This document shows, piece after piece, positions 34,385-44,600 of a stretch of 64,000 bases of DNA. Origin of the DNA: Luzula sylvatica (Eukaryota > Streptophyta > Magnoliopsida > Poales > Juncaceae); assembly GCA_946800325.1 (NCBI GenBank), contig OX326959.1, positions 27,704,615-27,768,614 on the forward strand. Reading direction: 5' to 3'. The notes beneath the pieces are model-generated. The model worked only from the letters and a program-made list of their open reading frames with translations. It had not been told where the DNA came from and made no database searches. A program made the translations under genes and the position numbers. Numbering within the stretch: the stretch's first letter is position 1; every line of letters begins with the position of its first letter.

Positions 34385-34690
34385 TCGGTACCTTTTGGGG
34401 CGGGCCGACCCAATAGCTTGTAGGGTCGTTCTGTAATTGGGGCGGGCAGTTGCAAATCATTATTGGGGCGGTATTCTTTATTGGGGCGGGCAGTTGCAGA
34501 AGGTAGGGACGGGCTGACTCAAATTTCAGCCGACCCAATAGTCTTTTTGGGATGGTACGCATGTTTTGGGACGGGCCGACCTTGCTTTTTGAATTTATTG
34601 GGGCGGGCCGATCCTGATTTGACCGACCCTAATGTGTTATTGGGGCGGGCAAACCCAATAACAACACAAATTTAGGGGCTGCCCGACCCT
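34385..34690. repeat. CACTA subterminal repeats, right
   Basis: The same GGGGCGGGCCGACCCAA family of units as on the left recurs here in both orientations (for example near 34397, 34440, 34484, 34565, 34600 and 34640), ending in AGGGGCTGCCCGACCCTA before the terminal 12-mer. This confirms the pairing of the two ends across 19 kb. Confidence 0.85.
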
Positions 34691-34715
34691 AAAAAATAAT
34701 TATGTTGTAGTGTCT

Positions 34716-35078
34716 ATCTTCTCTCTCCTTGTGATCCAATTTCTCCGCAGCCAATTGCTCAGGCCAATTCCCTAGAGCCGCCTCTTTAATCAGTTTGTTT
34801 TGTCTAAAATCACTGCTCTTTTTTTTTTCTCTCCCTCTCTAGCCGAACTCTTCTCGCACTATACACAATTCGTTCTCCTCCTAGCATCATATCAGGGCAT
34901 GTTTGATTTGAGGGATTAGATGTGATACGATTTCAATATCCGGGATAAGCCTAAAATTTCTTTTTTGATTTGAGAGATTAAATGGGATAGTATTTCTTGT
35001 CCCTGTACTTTGTACTCCCACTTAGAAAATGATATTTCATTTCTTATCCATGTATTTGAGTTCTAGCTAAGTCACTCC
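34716..35078. other. Intergenic DNA between CACTA and hAT MITE
   Basis: CT-rich at first. A GGGCATGTTTGATTTGAGGG phrase near 34896 resembles the end of a Tourist-like MITE, but no matching second end was found. Nothing coding. Confidence 0.45.
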
Positions 35079-35648
35079 TAGGGATGTCAACGGGGCGGGT
35101 CGGGTTCGGGTAAGGCTTCCCCATATCCGAACCCGAATTTTCGGGTATTACCCGAGTCCGAACCCAAAATACCCGCGGGTAAAAAATCATATCCGAACCC
35201 GAACTCGCGGGTAACGGGTATACCCGAACCCGAACCCGTTACCCGAAAATCACCAATACAAAATCTAAAAAAAAAAAAAAAATTTAGAAATTATTATACA
35301 AATACATAAAATCACCAACAAATTAGTATACATAAAACAAACAAATTGTACAAAATACATTATAAAATGCAAACATTACAAATAATTAATCTATAAAACA
35401 CCACAAAATTCCATATCATTGAGTATTTTCGGATATTTTTCGGGTATTTTCGGGTTCGGGTTCGGGTATTTTTTCGGGTTCGGGTATATCCGCGGGTAAA
35501 AATTTATCTTCTTACCCGAACCCGAACCAGGAGCGGGTATTTTTTCCGGGTAATACCCGACCCGTGGGTATTTTTTTCGGGTATTACCTGCCCCGTACGG
35601 GTCGGGTACCCGCGGGTTCGGGTTTTACCCGACCCATTGACATCCCTA
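35079..35648. mobile_element. hAT-type MITE (TAGGGATGTCAA ends)
   Basis: It starts TAGGGATGTCAA at 35079 and ends TTGACATCCCTA at 35648. The 8-bp flanks GTCACTCC and GTTACTCC differ at one base, the size expected for hAT. Both arms are packed with GGGTTCGGGTA and CCCGAACCC repeats. It is non-coding at 570 bp. An older relative lies at 57035-57527. The open frame starting at 35564 partly overlaps it and is spurious. Confidence 0.88.
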
Positions 35649-37097
35649 GTTACTCCCACTTAAACAAAATCAATTTTGTTTTATTATTCTTGAGCCAAGC
35701 TTTCTTCAATTTGAGACAAGTATGCTATTATTCATTTGATTCTAATTTGACTTCTAATTGGAACCCTCACAAGTCAATTTGGTTTTGTATACATCTGATT
35801 CACTATTTTGATTTTAATTTTGGTACTAATTTAGGGTATGTAACAAAAAAGTCCCAAAAAAATGTTGGATCTGATTCATTGGTCTTTAGCAGTTCAGAAT
35901 ATGATTCATTAGTTTGCATTGCATATATCTGATTCACTATTTAAGGTTTGTAACAAATAATTCACAAAAAAACTTAGGGTATGTAACAAATAATTTGCGG
36001 TATGGATGGTATGGATAGTATGGACAGTGAAAGTGGTACCGGTGGTGTTGGAAATGATGCGTTTTTTAAATGGTATAGTTTAGGGTAGTATTTTGAATAT
36101 ATTTTGTATTTTGTGCATGTTCAAAATTGTTAGATGATATATCATCCATATTTTGTATGTTTAAAATTATGAGAACATATTTACATTTATTAAAAGTATT
36201 TGCGCTATCATATATGTTTAGTTATTGATAATATTTTATTTATGTTTGTTTACTTGAGATATTTAATCTATCAATTAAATTCATTAATTATAATAAAAAA
36301 TGAAAGTCATGTATTTTTGAACAAGAATCAAACAAAGAATTTTTTATCCATGATTTTAGAATACAACTTATCAAACAACTTGCATGGATTGCGAAATACA
36401 TGGATAATTAAATACATGGACAGTGAAATACATGTATATCAAAATCCCTCAAATCAATTGAATTGTAACAATTAAACTGTGTTTATTGTTTTAAAATTTG
36501 ATTCGTTTACGCGGGTCATGAATTTTTGAATTTTTTCTTATTTTCAGATTTTGAGTTGTGGTTATTACAAAAATACAATTAAATATGTTGTTACTAAATT
36601 TCAATGAATTCTATTTCGTTGTTCAGTGTTTCTAAATTCAATCTTGATATGCTAAATTTTTCCTCATGGATTTGATTTCCCTGAAAATATTTTGCTAGGT
36701 TAAAAATAAAATAAAATTGATATGCGGTTCTGTTACTTTTGCTCACTGTAGAGATTTTTCATGAATTCAATCTTCATATTGTGTTACTAAAAATAGCACT
36801 ATAGAGATTTTCCAAGAAAGGCCCAATAAAATGATTTTTTTAGTTTTTAACATGTTATAAAAGCTGGTGCAGTTCGAATTTAATTTTTTGTTAAGATACG
36901 AACACTACAACGGTCAGAATTTTATTTCATTTAAATGACGATTGATTTAAATCTGGCACAATCTCTCACAATCATGAGGTTAAGGAAATAGTATAATTAT
37001 TGATGACGATTGATTTGATATTATCGTGGTAATACTCAATAAGATACAAACACTACGACGGTCGGAATTTTATATCATTTAAATGAAAAACTCAATC
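35649..37097. other. AT-rich intergenic DNA
   Basis: No gene or element end is supported. Small internal repetition (ATGGATGGTATGGATAGTATG near 36000, and ATACATGGA phrases near 36400) is present. Confidence 0.5.
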
Positions 37098-37114
37098 AAA
37101 TCCTACTTTTCTTT

Positions 37115-38037
37115 ATAGATGCGTTTTGTGTCAACAAGCTCAAGAAACAATCAACCACCTCACTTCAGATGCATGCGTATTTATGAAAATGAACTGGATC
37201 CGAATCTGTGAAGACAAGGCCTGGCACAAACCTCACACACGCCCGCTCGAGGAGTGGTTCCGAGATATGTGCCAAGGCAAAGGCAAAGCGACACATAATC
37301 AAACCCTAGCCATCTTCTTCTTTGTTGCATGGAGAGAAAGATGCAAAAGAATCTTTGCACAAACAGAAATAGAGAGTAAAGAGTTCGTAGAAGAGGTCCA
37401 GGAAGAAGTAAAAATGGCGAGGAAAACAGGCACGTCAAAGAGAAAACAAAAAAAACATAAAATGTGTCAAAATAAAGATCAACAAGGAGAAGGAATCGGC
37501 GAGACAGATCCACCGTAGTAGAGCTAAAAAACTGGATCGAGCAAAACCTCACACCAGAAAATCGAAAAACACAAAGTAAAGATCGAAGAAGAAGAAGAAG
37601 ACTCACGGATCCAATCAGCCCCGCTGGGGACTAGATCGGGAGTATAAAACGTGGATCTGAGCTTTGCAAAACACGGAGAAACTTTTCGTGCAGGCGATCG
37701 AAGCGAGAATAACTCTCCGGAAAAGGAAAGAACGAGCGAAACTGCGCTAACCCTAGAAGGAAAGAGAAGTGAGAGAAGTCCAGTTTTATACGGGACCCCA
37801 ACAGTAGCATTCGAATTCCAGGTTCTCTATATAGCATGGAATTCGCTTCCTACTGCATGCAAAAGGAGTTCATGTCTGGGATCTTGCAATCCGAGAATGC
37901 AAACTCCAGAACACATTTCCCAATTTTTCAAATATCTTTTTATGTTGAGAAAAAGTAATTGTAAATAATTCTTTTATCAATGAATTTTTTTGTGGATGGG
38001 GGATATTAAGTCCTCTCCATAATTCTCAAAAAAAAAA
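37115..38037 (+). mobile_element. 5'-truncated LINE (L1 type) with poly-A tail and target duplications
   Basis: The insert starts abruptly inside the C-terminal zinc-knuckle region of a LINE reverse-transcriptase ORF and ends in a poly-A tail. A target duplication AATCCTACTTTTCTTT flanks it (37099-37114 and 38039-38054, partly overlapping the tail). Truncation at the 5' end with a poly-A 3' end is typical of target-primed reverse transcription. The 3' untranslated part (37519-38025) is about 500 bp. The phrase TGTGGATGGGGGATATTAAG lies just before the tail. Confidence 0.88.
37117..37518 (+). pseudogene. LINE ORF2 C-terminal fragment (zf-RVT zinc-binding region)
   Basis: The open frame runs in from the truncation point with RCVLCQQAQETINHL, the CxxC...H pattern of the zf-RVT domain at the end of plant LINE reverse transcriptases. 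A W-R-x-R segment and a Lys/Glu-rich tail follow. There is no ATG at the beginning because the 5' part was never inserted. It encodes no enzyme on its own. The minus-strand open frame over the same span is a shadow. Confidence 0.75.
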
Positions 38038-38054
38038 AAATCCTACTTTTCTTT

Positions 38055-39572
38055 GTTCATGGCTGAAATCACATATAATACCAAGAAGTTGTCGAATTTC
38101 TTCGGATATAGATCCATTGACGTGTTATACATACACATATCATACATACACACACATAATAATTAAACACACATAATACATACACGAGGCATACATACAC
38201 ATATGACACATACACACACATTATACATACACACACATTTAAATTGTGAAATGTATACAACACATTTCTACCAGGTTCTTAGCCTCTAGATGGAATTCGC
38301 TCGATTTGTAATACTTACAACTACATGAGGGACAACTCCCATCGTCATCAAGTTCACCCTAAATAAAACATCAATTGAACATTTCAGGAAAACAATCAAA
38401 CAAATAATCAAAGTATGGAATGAATAATATGTACTGTATTTCGAGACAAGAAGTGTGCTAGTCGAGGTGCAAGTACAGTATATACCGGTACGCTATAATT
38501 TTGTTGCAGCAAGTTCGCCCTCTTTTAAAGACTGTCCATATATCTCGTCCCGGTACGTCTGTCCTCTTTTAAAACATATCACCATAAACGTGTTCGAGAA
38601 TTCATGTATTCGGGAATAACACTTAACACTAATTAATTATACTATTTATCTCGAAACTACAACACTCCTACCGTGGTTCCGTTTGGATGCATGGAACTTA
38701 TTCGATGAAATTCCAGCGTGAAATATGTGGCGTCACGGCAAAATGAATATTAGTTGCAAATTCATAAATCCAAATTCAAAAGAAATATAGAAGAATTGAA
38801 ATAACATAAACTAATTAATAATACTATTTACCTCAAAACTTTAACCCTTTAATTGTGGTTCTGTTCGGATGCATGGAACGTGTTCGATGAAATTCCAATG
38901 TTAAATATGTGGCATCCGGCAAAATGAATATTAGTTGCAAATTCAGGAATCCAAATTCAAAAGAAATATAAAAGAATTGAAAGAACAAAAATCGAGAATT
39001 CAAGACTCGCCTCATCAGAATTAGCTAGAATTGAAAGCGCTAATTGTAGGAAATATGGCTTATTTTATTAAGTGGGAACAATCTTCGAGTTTAATATCAT
39101 GGAGAGACACAGAGACAGAGACAATGGCTTCCACTTTCCTTTTTTTATTATTACTCTCTGTTTATTCCATTAGTACAGTAAAGTATATATATAGAGACAC
39201 ACCCTATCAAACAGACACTTTTATTTATCTAGTAGACACCTTTTTATTTAACAGACATCCCCCCTTAATTTTAGACATATATTCTAGATACTTCTATTTT
39301 AAATACACATATTTTAACATAATTATTCTGCCCCAAATTATTAATAATATTATTATATAAAATATTTAAGCATTAATTTTAATACTCTTCCTTAATGTTT
39401 TTACTCGTCATTTCCATAATTTTCATAAAATCACTGGGCCACGAGCCCATTGACAACATGAATTTCTATAGAATTATACTGATTAAATAAATTTGGTTTT
39501 TCTCAATTTATGTTTGATGATTAGAAATAAGTTACATAATCTACATCGTGACATTATAATAATTAATATAAT
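38055..39572. other. Intergenic DNA with microsatellite and a local duplication
   Basis: It contains a TACACACA-rich microsatellite at about 38125-38240. A tandem duplication of about 175 bp (38630-38808 and 38810-38985) shares GGATGCATGGAAC, TTCGATGAAATTCCA and AATGAATATTAGTTGCAAAT. No ORF is credible. The rest is AT-rich. Confidence 0.6.
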
Positions 39573-41050
39573 GTTACCCCCTCCACCAGGTGCTGACACG
39601 TGGAGAGGATACATTTGCTTTTTAACCCTATTTTTTGCATTTTTCAATTTTGATCCTTTTTTGGTAATTTTTATTTTTACCCCATTTTTTTTTCTTTTTC
39701 GATTTTGGTCATTTTTGTGCTTTCCAATTTTTTTTATTTGCTCATTTCGGACGGGTATGTATGAAATTTTGTAAGTTCAAATTTATGCGAGATTTCATAG
39801 AAATTTATCATGTGCCCGTTGTATCCATCTGACACGTTGCGATTCTTTAATGAACCCTTATTAATACATCTATTGACATTAAATATATTTGCGAATATGT
39901 CATGATTATATTAATCGAGTTTGAAAGCACCCGCGCAAATGCTATTTAAACAAATTATATCTGAAAATAATATCCGTGATAGACTAATTTCATGAACCTT
40001 ATACATATATTGACATCATGATATACGTTACCCCCTCCACCAGGTGCTGACACGTGGAGGGGGTGCATTTGCTTTTTAACCCTATTTTTTAATTTTTCAA
40101 TTTTGATTCTTTTGCGATAATTTTTCTTTTTACCCCATTTTTTTTCTTTTTCGATTTTGGTCATTTTTTTGCATTCCAATTTTTTTTTATTTGCTAATTT
40201 CGCACGAGTATGTATGAAATTTTGTAAGTTCAAATTTATGCGAGATTTCATAGAAATTTGTCATGTGTCCGTTGTATCGATATGACACGTTGCGATTCTT
40301 TAATGAACCCTTATTAATACATCTATTGACATTAAATATATTTGCGAATATGTCATGATTATATTAATCGAGTTTGAAAACAGCCGCGCAAATGCTATTT
40401 AAACAAATTATATCATAAAATAATATCCGTGATAGACTAATTTCATGAACCTTATACATCTATTGACATCATGATATATGTTACCCCCTCGACCAGGTGC
40501 TGACACGTGGAGGGGTACATTTGCTTTTTAACCCTATTTTTTATTTTTCAATTTTGATTATTTTTTGGTAATTTTTCTTTTTACCCCCTTTTTTTTTTTT
40601 TCCTTTTTCGATTTTCGTCATTTTTTTGCTTTCCAATTTTTTTTTATTTGCTCATTTCGCACGGGTATGTATGAAATTTTGTAAGCTCAAATTTATGCGA
40701 GATTTCATAGAAATTTGTCATGTGCCCGTTGTATCCATCCGACACGTTGCGATTCTTTAATGAACCCTTATTAATACATCTATTGACATTAAATATATTT
40801 GCGAATATGTCATGACTATATTAATCGAGTCTGAAAACACCCGCGCAAATGCTATTTAAACAAATTATATCAGAAAATAATATCCGTGATAGACTAATTT
40901 CATGAACCTTATACATCTATTGACATCATGATATTTGCAAATATGTCATAATTAGATTAATTTTGTTGAAACGCACGCGCGTTAATTCGTACGCATGCTA
41001 ATTCTATTTAATTAAATTATATAAAAAAAATATGTAAAAAATAAGTATGT
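39573..41050 (+). repeat. Tandem array, unit about 454 bp, Helitron-related
   Basis: Units start TTACCCCCTCCACCAGGTGC at about 39574, 40028 and 40481 (spacing 454 and 453 bp). Each contains a CTGACACGTGGAGG block, a run of TTTTT(G/T)ATTTTGGTCATTTT type, CATTTCGCACGGGTATGTAT and TAATATCCGTGATAGACTAA. The third unit is followed by a Helitron-like hairpin region (CCCGCGCAATTGTGCGGGG at about 41054). Copies are highly similar, so the amplification is recent. Reverse-complement relatives lie in the Helitrons at 9.0-9.85 kb. Confidence 0.85.
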
Positions 41051-41091
41051 TGTCCCGCGCAATTGTGCGGGGATAAAACTCGGTTAATATA

Positions 41092-41487
41092 ATGTTACCC
41101 CCTCCACGAGGTGCTGACACGTGGAGGGAGGTACATTTGCTTTTTAACCCTATTTTTTTTAATTTTTCAATTTTGATCTTTTTTTGGTATTTTTTTCTTT
41201 TTATCCCATTTTTATTTCTCTTTTTCGATTTTGGTCCTTTTATTGCTTTTCAAAATTTTTTTATTTGCTCATTTCGCAGGGGTCTGTATGAAATTTTGTA
41301 AGCTCAAATTTATGCGAAATTTTCAATTGACATCATGATATTTGCAAATAAGTCATAATTAAATTAATTTTGTTGAAACGCACGTGCGTTAATTCGCACG
41401 CGTACTAAATCTATTTAAATAAATTATATAAAAAATATGTAAACAATAAGTATGTTGTCCTGCGCAATTGCGCGGGAATAAATCTAG
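41092..41487 (+). mobile_element. Helitron 3' end with a fourth, shortened array unit
   Basis: A partial unit (TTACCCCCTCCACGAGGTGC at 41094) runs to a hairpin TGCGCAATTGCGCGGG and then CTAG at 41484-41487 followed by T. This is the canonical 3' end in the plus orientation. A similar but mutated hairpin end lies just upstream (41054-41085), so two Helitron 3' ends are arranged in series. The CTAG lies 140 bp from the stop codon of the formin gene, so it may sit in or near the formin 3' untranslated region. Confidence 0.6.
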
Positions 41488-41626
41488 TTATCCTCTAAAG
41501 AAAAAAAAAACTATTATGGTGTACCCTTATGAGTAAATGCTTATGAACCTAATAATAATATATATTGTAAAAAAACGGTGTAAAATAGTAAAAATAATAA
41601 AACAATATAACTTTCTGCATGAGGTG

Positions 41627-44600
41627 TCATCTTCCAGTGGAGGATTCTTGCGTGAACTTCTTTTCAGCTTTCTTAGGTTTTTTCTTCTCTTGTTCAGCAT
41701 TATTTATTTCCTCAAGGACCTTTCGAAATGACTTTACAAAGTCCAAGAGGGTACCCATAACTGCACTTTGTCATAACACATATATTTAATTTTATTTCTA
41801 CAATAATAGAAGTAAATAATTTGGCACAAAGGGAGAAAAAAAGGGGTAAAACTAAACCTGCTTCGGTTGAAGTCTTAGTAGGGTCTTCACCAAAGTATCT
41901 CACTATTCCATGTGCATTGTTTTCCTATCAACAATCAATCTAGTCAAAATTTTGAAGAAAACGATTTATATGGAAAAAAAAATGTTGCATGCCCAAAATT
42001 TCATTGACATCAAGTACTAGCAGAAAGAATTAAGGGGTCGTTTGGTCGTGTCTCGAAGAATATCTTAGCATGAAGTATGTCAAAAATTTTATTATTCATG
42101 ACTAATTCTAAAAATATAAAAATGAATTGAAACCTTGAGTTATTTATTTTTTGGAAATGAAAATAAAAATTTGGTGATAATCATATTCATATCAATTATT
42201 TCCTAAGAAATGAAGTATGTCATTACTTTATTACATAGCGTGCAAACCAAATATTAGAATGGAATTCATAAAAAAGTATGTCAAAACATTATAAATCCAA
42301 ATCTCCAACCAAACACTCCCTAAGAAAGTAACAGTTTTGCAATTTGGTGACAATTGTAGGATCTTACAAATATTTTGGTAGAAACTGAAGCAAGCATTGG
42401 CTTAATAAAAGATACAACTTACCACTAATTTATAGAATTCGGCTAGTGATTGTACTCGAGAGTGAGCCGTCGACCTGAATTCCTCGAGAGCCTAGATCAA
42501 CACAATTGTTTTTTATCAATTTGGTATGTTCATAATTGATTTAGACTTAATATGTTATGAAATATGACAAGTAGAATCCATGTTAGAAGAATTCAAATTG
42601 AATCCAACATCGATCAGTATATATTCTGCTATAGACAAGATACGATTTGAGATTTGACGTATACAGATTATTAGAATAATTTTGTCTATAGTAAAATATG
42701 GGCTCAAATAGCCTAGAAAAATAATTTGAAAACCGATAAATCCACATACCTTGCGAAAAACTTCAGATTCAGGTCCATCATTTTCGGAGGCCTTCATTTC
42801 TATTTCAACATCATTCATCTGGTTCACTATGTTTTGTTGATCTTCCTGTATTTGTTTCAAATTTAGCTACAAAAATCAAATAACTCATGTCAATATTTTT
42901 CTTATTATTTTGACCAAATTGATGGTCAAATAGCTGATCAAATTGGTTTTCGTAAATAAGAAAATGAAAAAAATCTGGTTCCAAAATATATACAGTTTTT
43001 TTTATATTATTTCTCATTAATCATAACCAAAAAAACTATGGACTTTAAATAAGAACCTTTGTTGCCGATTCCAAGCTAACTAGATCCTCTTGAATGTTAA
43101 TCAATTTTGATTTGGTCTCTGCAATTGCCTATGTTTAAGAAAATAATCGAAATGTAAAAACAAATCTTATCTTATTGCATATTAAATATTGGTATTCTTT
43201 TGTTGAGCATATAATTGTAAAGAAAAGAAGGTTGATTAAATAGTGGTTAGGAAATCATACCTTACAAAAAAATTGCATCAAAGTTATTTTATCTCTACCA
43301 TGTGTTTCTGAGAGTGTTGATAAGCTCTTTAGCTTGAATCCAGCAGCCGAACCTTTAATAAATCAAATATTCAATATAAACAAAAAACGAAATAAAAAGA
43401 GATCAATTTGTATACTTTGTCAAATGGTAGACAAAGAAAGATCGATAAAGTTAATTAGTAATTAATGTTACCTCGTGATGTTCCTTCATTTATTGTGTTG
43501 CCAAGTTTCAAAATTTGCTTCATTATCTCCTTTAGCTTACATGAATTTCGAAGCTGGTCAAGGAACAATGTTCATGTTACAATGCAACACTACTAGATAT
43601 GCTACTAGTTATGGAAGGTTAAATTTGACATGTTCTCAATTTTAGAAGGATAAATTTGATTAAATTTGGTTATTATAATTATTTCCAAATTAACAAATTA
43701 TAATAATATCATGAAATATTACCTCATTACATGCACTGTCTATGGTTTCTAAATTATTTCTTATATTTGCAGCCTGGTAGAAAAAAGGAGAAAACAACAA
43801 TAGCCAAGTATAAGCGATTAAAAAATTCACGTAATTTGCGAAACAACTCGTGGAAAACAGCATATTGTTCTTCTATTGAAAAAGACGATAACCTGTGTGC
43901 CCAATTGAATCTTTAAAGCGAACACGCGCAACTTAGATTCCATTCGAGGAACTGTCATTAATTCTAAAAAGAACTGCATTAGGAACAACAATTAGAATCT
44001 GCAATTTTTTGTTATTTTAATATTTATGCGTAATATTACATAATATATAAAAACTACCTTCTCAGAGTCTCCCAGCATTTTCTTATCACCTTTGTACCCC
44101 TGAAAAGTCAATAAATTAATTTAACCAAAGTAAAGTATTGTACCACCCTCGTGACATACGCTTATTTTTATATGACATCATAGTCGAAAACTAGTACAGA
44201 AAGTCAACAATAATGTCACATACACACCTTTATAAGATCCATTTCCTCTTTTGTGGGACAAAACTTTATGAGATTCTCAACTAGATCCGCGTGAAGAATC
44301 GACTCATTCATTGCCAGTGCGGCACTCTGCAAGTAGTATGACCATAATAACAATTATGAGTAAAAATTCAATAGTGAAAATTAAACACAAATATAGAAAA
44401 TAAAAATAACAAATATTTGTTCGAACGGGAGAAAAAACGTACCATCATATCACATAGTTGCATTTTTATTTGTTTCAACATGATTTCAATATTGGTAGCC
44501 CGCCTTGTATCAAGCTACAACATTTTGTCAATAAATTTCAGAACAAAACTTAAATCAAGTATTGAAAATGTAAAAAACGTATTAGGGCATTTAAACTAAA

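Larger units (their letters stand above)
15497..34712. mobile_element. Non-autonomous CACTA element, split by nested LTR elements
   Basis: It begins CACTACAACATA at 15497 and ends with the exact complement at 34701-34712. TCT flanks both sides (15494-15496 and 34713-34715), the 3-bp duplication typical of CACTA/En-Spm. Inverted subterminal repeats of GGGGCGGGCCGACCCTA type fill 15510-15835 and 34385-34690. Removing the nested copia insertion and one target copy (17286-33300) leaves about 3.2 kb. That remainder has no transposase or TNP2-like ORF, so the element would depend on proteins supplied in trans. The inside left (15840-17280) and right (33301-34380) parts are AT-rich with a CTCGCCTCGCCTCCCAAC repeat at the insertion point. 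Confidence 0.9.

Noticed and set aside
34896..36465. Possible 1.6-kb MITE between GGGATTAG-type phrases with TTGATTTGAGGGATT and its complement
   Set aside because: Only about 15 bases match between the ends and no target duplication was found.
37181..37606. Minus-strand ORF of 141 codons
   Set aside because: Shadow of the LINE zf-RVT fragment, which has recognisable motifs on the plus strand.
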